Of a stretch of 60,000 nucleotides of DNA, positions 51,590-60,000 are shown one piece after another. Position 1 is the first letter of the stretch; the number at the start of each line of letters is the position of its first letter. Source of the DNA: Prorocentrum cordatum (lineage: Eukaryota; Sar; Dinophyceae; Prorocentrales; Prorocentraceae); NCBI GenBank assembly GCA_963575745.1, contig CAUYUJ010019248.1, forward strand, positions 478,712 through 538,711, in the 5' to 3' direction. Below the pieces are notes generated by a model. That model saw only the letters and a program-made list of their open reading frames with translations. It was not told the DNA's origin and searched no databases. A program made the position numbers and the translations under genes.

Positions 51590-52205
51590 CCCCCTACCCT
51601 GGGCCGGGAGGGGGGGGGGGGAGGTGTCAGAGGGCGCTCCGCGAGCCCAAGATGGCCACCAAGATGGCGCACGATAGCCCAAGATAGCTCAAGATAGCCA
51701 CCGACATACCTCCAAGAGGCCCCAAGACGGCCCCAAGACTGTTTCAAGTGCCCGCCGAGCCCTCCAAGGACCCCACCAAGAAGCCAAAATGCTTCCAAAA
51801 CCTAAGGAACATCAGTGTTTTTGGCGTTCCCGCCTTTTCGCTTCCGATGGGCATTTGGATCCTCAAGATGGCCCCAAGATAGCCCAAGAGAGCCCCAAGG
51901 GGGGCCCAAGAGGGCACCAAGAGGGCCTCAAGAGCGCCCAAGAGCGTCCCAAGAGCGCCCCTGAAGACCCCCCCTCTTTTGAACCATGGGGCCCAAGACG
52001 ACCCCAAGAAACCTCTCAGACCCCCCCCCAAGGAGCCCCAAGAGGGCCCCAAGATGCCCCCAAAAGAACCCCAAGAGGGCCGCAAGAGGACCCCAAGAGA
52101 ACCCAAAGATGGCTCCAAGGTACCTCCGAAAACTTCTCACCACAACACCTCAACTTGCCTGGACATCGCTGTTGGATGGGCTGGTGGGGATACGCGAAGC
52201 GTCAA
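51590..52205 (+). repeat. Dispersed repeat Q, copy 2
   Basis: Same landmarks in the same order as 37,262-37,975, ending GTTGGATGGGCTGGTGGGG and TACGCGAAGCGTCAATAA. The end motif recurs at about 55,546 (GGGATGGTTGGTGGGGATAC) and 46,340. The stretch 52,205-52,450 continues as the same repeat style. Confidence 0.85.
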
Positions 52206-52573
52206 TAATTCCTTTCCTGTGACGTTTGAAAAGGGGTTCCCGTCTCGCCTTTTCGGCCTCCCCACACAAGACGACGCAAGAAGCGCCTGGGAATTCCCCC
52301 GAGACAACCCAGGATACCCCAAAAACGCCCCCAGACGGCCCAAGCACCAAGACGGCCCAAGAAGCGCCCCAGATGGCCCAAGAGGACCCCAGGACGTCTC
52401 CAGATTGCCTCCAAGAAGAGGCCCGCGAGAAGCCAGGCACGGGTGCGGGATGGGCCACAGGCCAATAGATGAGCACCACACGGGCTTCAAAATTGTTGAC
52501 CTAAATGGCGTGGCGCAATTATGGCTCATCCTGCTCCGGGGCAAGATTTATGTAAATCTAATTGGTAGGCAAC

Positions 52574-53416
52574 CTTCAAAAATTGATCGACGTTGTACAC
52601 GTGTTGCACATTCGCAAAAATATGGCGCTCGCCTTCGGTAATCAGAGCAATTACCCGCGCAGCCGCCTGGCCCCGGATGGCCTTGTCCTTCTCAGTTGCG
52701 AATTTCCCAATATCTGGCAGGAAAGTGAACTGAGAGCTCTCGTGTTTCCGAATGGAAGCGACGATGGCGGGGTGGGCGACCTTAAAGGGCTCAGTGATGA
52801 AGACGGCCCGCCTGGTCTTGGTGTACTGCTTGAGTTTCAAACTCACCCCGTGGCGCTCCGTGATAAACGCAGAAGGTTGCATAATCCAAGCACCAATGAA
52901 ACCAGCAGCAAACGATATCTCCCTGGGGAGTTGTCCTGGATTGTTAGTAATGATTACAATAGCATCTGTGTAGTCATCCACCAGTTCCATACTCATGGTT
53001 GCAATTTTTCCCATCATGTCAGGCGTGCGCATGTCACCTTCCGCCCAAATCTTAAGACCCGCCAGCTCATCGCGAGAGGGGTACTCCCGACCCGCAATCT
53101 GTTGCAGCGTTTTCTCCCGCCGCTCTCTCGCGACCATGTTCTTGCCAACTTTCTTGAAATATTCATCCGCTTTGTCCATGATGTCTTGCGTGACCTCTTC
53201 GGGACGAACAGTGCCTGCCCTGATAGATTCGAACATCTTGATCTGTTGTTTCTCTAGGTTGAATGCAACTTCGCGCCTGTGTTTGTCTGTCCAGACATCG
53301 CCCAAGTCTTCGACACGAGGTGCTTTCGAAGGTGGATGGGCTTTGACCGTATCAGCCACTGATTGCCGCCTCTTCTCCAGGAAGCCCTTCTCCGAGGGCA
53401 TCGTGGGCAGCTCCAG
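52574..53416 (-). CDS. 281-codon exon, unknown protein, 3' of hAT-like gene
   Basis: Bounded by acceptor GCTCAGCAG before CTGGAGCTG and donor TTGAAG-GTTGCC, both phase 0. The protein reads MPSEKGFLEKRRQSVADTVK, DVWTDKHRREVAFNLEKQQI, EYFKKVGKNMVARERREKTL, GKIATMSMELVDDYTDAIVI, LPREISFAAGFIGAWIMQPS and FITEPFKVAHPAIVASIRKH. It is clean, balanced coding sequence with no lesions. It may be a later exon of the hAT-like gene upstream (phase 0 fits a GA donor AGG-GATCCC near 54,200), or the first exons of another gene. Function not recognised. Confidence 0.68.
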
Positions 53417-53756
53417 CTGCTGAGCCGGCCTGGGGGCGCCTGCGGGGCTCCCCCCACGCGCCCCGACCCACCTCCAAACAAGAAAAACGATTCCCAGGCC
53501 CCCCTGGGGGAAGTTCCTCCTGGGGCTTTGCGATCCCAGGTATGTTGTGCGTCCCCAGGAACCCGAAAGCGCACCGTTGAATACGGAAAGCGAACGCAAA
53601 CATTCGAAGCTCACCAGACCCCACTTGTTGGAGGAAGAGAAGGAGCAGGTGGGGGAGGAAGTAGCAAGGAGGAGAGGGAGGAGGATGATGAGGAGGACAA
53701 GGAGGATGAGGAGGGCATTCCGCGGAACTGTCTTGGAGCCGTCTTGGGACTTCTTG

Positions 53757-53772
53757 TAACACACACACACAC

Positions 53773-53813
<41 letters not shown>

Positions 53814-53830
53814 CATACACACACGCACGA
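53757..53830. repeat. (CA)n microsatellite
   Basis: ACACACGCACACACAC run. A second GGA-rich run lies at 53,630-53,720. Confidence 0.95.
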
Positions 53831-54199
53831 GCATTTTCTCGAGGAGGGGCCCAGCGTGAAGATCTACAGTGCGATCTACGGTGTAGATCTGCAAATTCCA
53901 ATTCTCTCCTTAGCCACCACCAGAGACAATATTTCGGCCGCCCTGGGGGGTTCTTGGAGCCTCTTGGGCCACCAGAGGCACACTTTGGGACCTCTGAGAG
54001 CCACCTTGAATCAATATTGGCCCCTATTCGCCCTCCCGCTCCCGCCCCCCCTTCCCTTTCTCCCCCCTCGTCCCTGTCATCATATGCCTCATCCCCATTT
54101 CCCTCATCATCATCCTCCTCCGCCTTGTGCTTTCCATTACCATGATCCTCCTCATCATCGCCCTGGGCCTTTATCGGATCTGGCCTCGGTGGGATCCCT

Positions 54200-57100
54200 C
54201 GCGGACTTGTAGAGTTCCTTCCACGTGTCCTTGGCGCGCTCCAAGACAACGTCATCGAACTGCGGCTCGCTCAACAACACGACAACTGTGTCAGACTCGA
54301 CTGTCTCAGCAGCGTTGAGACGCTGATCGCCAAGAAAAGATTGAATTCTGCTGAAATTGTGCTCGATGATGGAATCGCTGGACGTGAAGCAACTGTACAC
54401 CACGAGCGCCATCTCCAAATTCGAGGCCACGTGCCTTTTCCGGGAAGCCGCTGAGCTCGTCGAGTGCAGGGCCCACCGCCAGGCCTCCAAGTTCGAGGAC
54501 TTCTTCTGCAGGAAATGGCTGCGGGCAAACCGTCCCAAATCGAAATACTCAGAGATCAGACCTTCCAAAGATAAACCGATGCTGCTTGCGATTCGACCAA
54601 GCGACTCGTCGAAGTGCTTGGGGCGCCCGTGGCGCCGAAAGTCTTGCGCTGTTTGGTCAACCCAGCTGTTGAGGTCAAAGCAGCAGAAGGACGAGATAAT
54701 CTCAAAATCTGGGTGTTCGGCCCGCACGACCTGAGGCCAGGAGAATTGAACTGCCCAATGTGACAACGACCACGCGGGTTGAGGTTGGGCGAGGGGGCCT
54801 ATCGCGCCCGATTGGCGCTGGAACCCCGAGATGGCCCGAAACGGGCCCAGGGGGACCCCACAGAAGATTCCACGAGGGCTCGAATGCGACCCTGGGAGCG
54901 CCCAAGCCGCCCGAATTGCTTTCCCAAAGGGCCCCAATATGTGATTGTTCGCCTTCCACAATTACGCCACCCAACAGCGCCTCCAAGGCTGCAAACACAT
55001 GCTCGAGAGAACCCCAAGAAGGCTTCAACAACAGCTCCGAAAATGACACCAACGCATTCCCGAGGGAGCCCAAGAACGCCCAGAGAAGGCCCCAAGAGGT
55101 GCCTGTTCAAGTCCACGCCCTCCACGATGGCCCCCAGAAGGCCTCATGCACCCCAGAAGGGCGCCAGAGCGAAAACTCCGTAACAACCTGTGCGGTTGAA
55201 TCGCCACCGTCGTCATCACCATCGCATTATATTGCATCCTCCTCCTCCGTCTCCCGCCTTGTCGTCCTCGTCATCCTCCTTATCATCCTCCTCTGCGCCC
55301 TCCTCCTCCTGCTCCCGCTTCTCCTTCTCCTCGTCGTCTTCCTCCTCCTTCTCCTCCTCATCCTCCTTCTCCTCCTTCTCTCCCTCCCACCCCATCATCC
55401 TCCTTATCCTCTACCCTCCTTCCTACCTGGGGTCCGTGCGCATCCCCATGGTTCCACTCAGGCTGGTTCTCTACTGGCATCCCCAGCTCTCTGTTCCACT
55501 GCATGCCCCTACTGGCCATGGCAACTCGCCCAGGCGTAGCTTTGGGATGGTTGGTGGGGATACGCGCAGCGCCTGGATTTCGGAGGGAGGTGAAAATCTC
55601 GAACCACACTCGGCGTGCCAACCTATTCAAATCAAACGGGGAGTCGACGGTCGCCCCCCCAAAAAACTGGAAATGACAAAATTGCACACGTAGGTATTCG
55701 TTGGCCCTGCCAGACCTGGACGGCCAAGTGCGCCCACGCGGTCATGCGCCGGAGAACGCGGTCCCTGAGTGCTGCCGTGACTGCCCTGGGCCCGCCGACA
55801 GAGCGCAATTCGCCATCAGCCATAAAATGCGTAGCGTCCTGCAAGAACTTCAAGCACACCTGGGTGTGCCCCTCCACGGTGAAAACATGCCCATCGCAAA
55901 ACAGCTTGTGGACTACCTCTGTGAAGTCGGCGACCTGTTTGCATACTAGCGCTGAATCCGGCTCTGGCGTGTCGAAGAACCTGATCAGGCACATGCACTC
56001 ATCTGCCGCGTCTGCTAGCATCGCCGCCTGCAGCATCAACTCCTCGTCGATGTTGATCAGGCATGACTTGGCGAATCGAAAAGCCCTGTCGCCAGTGTCC
56101 TGCCGCTCCACAACCACCCGCGCGAGGAACGAAAAGCACGCCTCCCAGTCGAGACAGATTCTGGAAAGGGGTGTGCACATGGACTCAAATCTGTGCTTGG
56201 CCGCCCTCATGTTGGAAAACGTGGAGCTCACAACCTTTGTTGACGATTTGCGGGAGCACTCAGTATAGATGGCTCGAAGGTCGTCCGAATGCTGAATCAG
56301 CTGCGCTATGCTCGAAGATTCCGTGATGAGGCAGCTGGCGACGAAAGACAAGTAGGTGTCGCACGCCCATGGCCTTTGCAATATCCGACGGCTGGCGTGC
56401 GCCTTGTCGCGGATGATGAACTTCAGGTTGGGCGCAAAAGCCTCTTGACCAATCCTCTGCGAGATAACAGACTGGTTTGACATCATGTTTTCCGCCGAAG
56501 CCACCTCGTTCGATGCCGCATCGACCGTCAATGCATGCACGCTGATGCGCATGTGGTTGTACAAGTCATCATCGTATTGTATATTGGCGTCTTTAGGGTC
56601 GATGTATGGAGCTCCAAAGTTCTTAGTAGCGAACTGCTTGAACAGCTCATCCGTCGCACTTGAAATGTTGGTCGACGTGCCCTTGGTGACCTTCGGCTGG
56701 CCCATGACCCCGATGTGGTGGTTTGCCATCGCATCTGCACAGCGGAAACGAACTAGCAGTCGCGAGTGGCGTTCGTCCCGAAGTATGTTCACGCTGACTG
56801 CCTCCTTCAGCCACGCCCTGTGCATTCTCTTGTTCCCCTCAGCCAAACAGAAGATCATCTTTTTGCATTTGCGGTATGTGCCGACCGCAGGCACGCCCTT
56901 GCTGATGGCGCCACCGTCTCGCATCCACTTCAAGAGCGCCTGGAATTGCTCGCTTGATGGGCTCGCGTTCTCTGGGATGTGGCCGACTCCGGACGGGACA
57001 GACTCGCCGATCAACGAATACAAGAGGACCCCAACTGCGGCCACGTGGGCGTCGGACGTCTCGTGCACCTTCAAACGGTATGGGCGGAGCTGCGAAGTCG

Positions 57101-57369
57101 TCTTGCAAGAAAAGGTAGCAAAGATATCCTTATTGCACGCTGGCGCCAGCTCCGCGCAAATCGAACACCCAAATTGAAACTCCTTATCGACGACTTTATA
57201 ACATAGCCATTGCTCACCGAGGATTTTCTCTGGCAACCTACTGATGACATCTGGGCCGAACTCGTTCACGACATTTGGACTCACCAAGGGCCGGCTGCCT
57301 ACATGGCTTGCAAAGAGCCCGCAAGGGCAAGGCGCCGGGTTAGAGTGCTCGCACACGCCGCACACGCCC
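54200..57369 (-). CDS. hAT-like zinc-finger protein, two exons
   Basis: Exon 1 runs 57,369 or less to 55,716 (donor GTCCAG-GTCTGG); exon 2 runs 54,730 (acceptor CTCAG-GTCGTG) to about 54,200; both junctions are phase 0. The N-terminus has FGCSICAELAP..CKTTSQLRPYRLKVHETSDAH, a CxxC..H..H zinc finger like BED/TTF fingers of hAT transposases. The core has LRDERHSRLLVRFRCADAM, LKFIIRDKAHASRRILQRPW and MLADAADECMCLIRF. The C-terminus has SIIEHNFSRIQSFLGDQ, resembling the hAT dimerisation region. Dinoflagellates carry many such genes as I recall. The frame is undamaged, so it may be active or domesticated. The start is uncertain; MGVCGVCEHS at 57,369 is only the first Met in the frame. The 985-nt intron contains a Q-type tract and a CCT run. 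Confidence 0.65.
54800..55180. repeat. CCCAAGA-type tract in intron of hAT-like gene
   Basis: Degenerate GCCCAAGAACGCCC words inside the intron 54,731-55,715, followed by CTCCTCCT-rich sequence to 55,430 and a Q-end motif at 55,546. Confidence 0.65.
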
Positions 57370-57409
57370 ATGAGCGCAAATGCTACATAACGGATGAAGG
57401 GGGCGAGGA

Positions 57410-58410
57410 AGTATGGATATGGATGAGGAGGAGGAGGAGGAGGACATGGAGGAAGTAGAGGGGGATGATGACGAGGGGGGGGGGGCGGGGGGAGAGGGGC
57501 AGGAAGAGGAAGATGAGGAAGAGCCCCTGCGGGCCCTCCGTGACGCCTTGTCGCGTTCTGGTTTCGGGCGCCGCGTCCAGCGTTCAATCTTGAACGATCT
57601 CCGCACTTGGAGGCCCCGAGTTCCCGAAGGCTGGCCCCCGGAGGCCCCGCGTTTCGAAACAAGCCCCTCGAGCGTAGCCTTGAGCGCCCGCGCCAGGCAT
57701 GGCGGCCCCTCTCTTGCTCCTGCTCCTGCTCCGCCTCATCCTCCTCTTCCTCCTTCTCCAACTCCTCCTCCTCCGCCTCCTCCGCCTCCTCCCCCTCCTC
57801 ATCCTTCTCCTCCTCCTCCTCCGCCTCCTCCTCAGCCTCGCCCATCTCTTATCCCCCCCCCCCGCCGCCGACGAGCCGGCGGCCCCGCGAGCAGGGCGGA
57901 GTGCACGCGGCAAGCGCGTCCGACCAGAAATCGGCGGGCCCGATCGCGCCGCCGCAACTCCGAGAGGAGGAAGACGAGGGGATGGAGGATGAGGAAGAGG
58001 ATGAGGAGGAGGACGAGGAGGAGGAGGAGAGGTAAGGGTAGGAGGCGGAGGACGAGGAAGAGGGGGGAACAGCGGACGGACAGACGGAGTTGGGGGAAGG
58101 AAGTGGGAGGACAGAGGGAAGGGGGGAGTGCGATGGGGGAGTGAGGAGGGAAAATGGATAGATAGGCACGATGGGGCCAGGACCAAGGGAACTTGTTGCA
58201 CAGGACGCAGCGCGGGAGTCAGCTGCGCCACATCTGCACACGGGGCAAGAGGCGGAGCAGGATGCGAAGAAGGAGGAATGCACGTAGACAGATTCTGGAT
58301 CCTCCCCCCTCTCTCCTGTATCCTCCCTTCTCTCTCTACTGCCCCATCTCATCCGTCATGCATCCTCAATCTATGTCTCTCCAATCGGAGAAGACAACGC
58401 GCGGGGCAGC
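57410..58410. repeat. GGA/CCT low-complexity intergenic region
   Basis: GGA at 57,420-57,520, CTCCTCC at 57,716-57,845, GGA at 57,960-58,035. The Glu-rich and Pro-rich frames are artefacts. GC-rich sequence at 57,540-57,700 gives weak ORFs only. Confidence 0.7.
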
Positions 58411-58413
58411 GGC

Positions 58414-60000
58414 CTAAGGTTGCATGTAGCGCTCATCGACGTCGCGGGTCACGTCGATTCTGGCTGCCTTCGCCTTCAGAATGTTGAACTCAGCTGTCGT
58501 CACCATATCAGCAGCCAGCAATAGATCTGGAAGAAGGGAAGCCACGACCGTGAGCGTCATGGCGTTGCCCATGAGCCCGCCGTATTGCGTCGGTGAGATG
58601 CCGAGCTGCTTCCACGGGATGAGGCCTGCGGGGAAGCCCTGGATGCGGCCGAGCTCATCGGGGTCCAAATGCCCACCCTTGTACGTGCACCAGTAACCCA
58701 GCCTGCCAGCCTCCCGATGACATATCGTCGGAGCAATCCCCACCTGACTCACAGACCGATAAGAAGAGGTACCTGTCTCTATGATGATCGGCGTAAGGAA
58801 AGGATTGTAGCCCTCCGCAAGGCGCTTCTCCAAGTGTTTCTGCACGTTCTCGCAAGCCAGCTGCCCGTCCACCTCCGGGGTCGGGAGCATCCTGAACACG
58901 TCCGGGGGGAGCTTCGCGACGCAGTCGGCCAGAGCAGGGGGCTCGCGGGTGTCAGGCACCATCATCTTCCAATGAATGTTCCGACAGTCCAGGATGCCTG
59001 CAAGGTATACTCGGCTCCTGCTCTGCGGAGCTCCGAACATATTACTGGCAAGGATGTTCCAGCCGACTGTATATCCCGCATCTGTACGCATGCCCCCTCA
59101 AAGGAGAAGCAACACACGGTTTGATTGCTGCCCAATTCGGCTGGCCTGCGAACGTGAAATCGCTGTGCTGATGTTGCTGGTGCTGCTGCGTTTTGGTGTG
59201 ATGCATTATGATGCGTTGCATGCTGCTGCGTTGCAAGTTGAGGGCACATCCGCGACGCGCCCTGGGACGCAACGGCGGCTATCTTGGCGCTAAGCCGGTC
59301 ATATGAGAGTTTTGATTAAGAAGTTCCAATCCGCCACCGCGCATTGCGCACGATCATGCGCGCAAAGGATAGCCAGCAGCTGCCTGGAACTATTGTTTTT
59401 GAAATCTTATAGAAACCCCCTCCTCCTTCTCCTCATTCTCCTCTTCCTCCTCCTCATCGCCCCTCCCCCTCTCCGCCTGAAGGTCGGCCCTGGATCTCTC
59501 CTGGAGCAGATCGCCATCGTCGTCAACATCATTCAGCACTACCATTGTCATCATCCCTGTCATCACCACCATCGTCATCGCCATCGTCATCTCGCCCATC
59601 ATCATCATCATCCTCATCGCCATCGCAACCGCCATCCAGATTATCATCATCGTTCGAAAGCCCTCCAAGGTACTGGGTTGGCACGCCGGCGGCAATTGCA
59701 TGAGGCATTTGCATGCTCCTCGTGTTTGGACTGCGTGATGTTCTTGACCTGCTCCATGAGGATGAGCTTCGGCTTGTGATGAATGATGTACGCGAGCGAG
59801 TAGGTGACCAGCTGCCCGTCCAGAACGTTTGCCCCTTCCTGGTTCCCATTGTTACTGAACGTCACGCACGGGGGGCTGAACGCGTAGACATCGCAGGGGG
59901 GGGACTTCGTGACATCTCGCTGTACAAACTTGTTCACGACAGGGCAGCCGAGGTATCTCGATATCTTCTGGCTGCAGTGCTGGAGGTCTGAGCTGAAGCA
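58414..60000 (-). CDS. Cytosine-5 DNA methyltransferase, 3' exons, cut by window end
   Basis: The enzyme would transfer methyl from S-adenosylmethionine to C5 of cytosine in DNA. Exon A (60,000 to 59,685) has VYAFSPPCVTFSNNGNQEG (motif IV with the catalytic Cys) and LILMEQVKNITQSK (motif VI, ENV replaced by EQV). Exon B (59,081-58,414) has NMFGAPQSRSRVYLAG (motif VIII, QxRxR), a short recognition region, PDELGRIQGFPAG (motif IX) and GGLMGNAMTLTVVASLL (motif X), then a 28-residue tail ending ERYMQP. Joining CCGGC-GTGCC to GTACAG-ATGCG keeps the frame (phase 1). Motif I lies beyond the window. The short distance from VIII to IX suits a small bacterial-type enzyme. The intron (59,082-59,684) holds an ATC-rich run at 59,500-59,660. 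Confidence 0.88.
59500..59660. repeat. ATC/CATCGT microsatellite in methyltransferase intron
   Basis: CATCATCATCCTCATCGCC-type words, imperfect, within the intron between the two methyltransferase exons. Confidence 0.85.

Noticed and set aside
52526-53894. N-terminal Cys-Val repeat joined to the 281-codon exon
   Set aside because: It is a (CA)n microsatellite read through an intron; the acceptor at 53,417 starts the real exon.
1-60000. Dinoflagellate spliced-leader relics
   Set aside because: I looked for the conserved 3' part (TTTTGGCTCAAG) on both strands and found only short partial words such as GGCTCAAG within the dispersed repeat.

Overview
The window looks like nuclear DNA from a dinoflagellate. 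It is GC-rich and dominated by transposable-element remains, simple-sequence tracts and minisatellites. The few host genes are broken into small exons. The element types (Ty1/copia with an extra methyltransferase-like domain, DIRS-like RT plus tyrosine recombinase, a LINE with a GVDQGDPLAP motif) and a hAT-like multi-exon gene match protein families I know from dinoflagellate genomes. GC-rich CCCAAGACGGCC-type tracts suggest something close to Prorocentrum, but that is only a guess. No dinoflagellate spliced leader was found, and I could not run any search.

Layout. 1-2.5 kb: repeats only. 2,519-11,686: one LTR retrotransposon on the + strand with 167-bp LTRs and a perfect 5-bp target-site duplication (CGTCG). 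It carries gag, a methyltransferase-like domain, integrase, reverse transcriptase, RNase H and a 3' accessory ORF, and is broken by stops, frameshifts and a lost catalytic Asp. 11.7-14.8 kb: microsatellite and short repeats. 14.8-16.5 kb: decayed LINE RT on the - strand. 17-20.9 kb: nested repeats, inverted repeats and one possible exon. 21.6-26.8 kb: decayed DIRS-like element on the - strand. 27.1-30.3 kb: two exons of an unknown gene. 30.7-38.2 kb: degenerate repeat tracts around a damaged gene at 32-34 kb.

38.7-44.8 kb: the best host gene, a - strand model of eight exons (1,007 codons) with all splice phases consistent. 47.0-48.2 kb: a second - strand gene whose two introns are bounded by related terminal inverted repeats, as expected for introner elements. 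49.9-51.3 kb: a palindromic element with G/C tracts, followed by a related satellite and a GGTAT microsatellite. 52.5-57.4 kb: a hAT-like zinc-finger gene and an associated exon. 58.4-60 kb: the 3' part of a cytosine-5 DNA methyltransferase gene that runs off the window end.

Every host exon I can support is on the - strand, which fits the one-way gene blocks known in dinoflagellates; only the copia element reads +. The main points of interest are the inverted-repeat-bounded introns in two genes (with different repeat sequences), the methyltransferase-like domain inside the copia polyprotein, a minisatellite that multiplies a 5' splice site, and the palindrome/satellite pair at 50 kb. Functions of the host genes other than the methyltransferase are not recognised.
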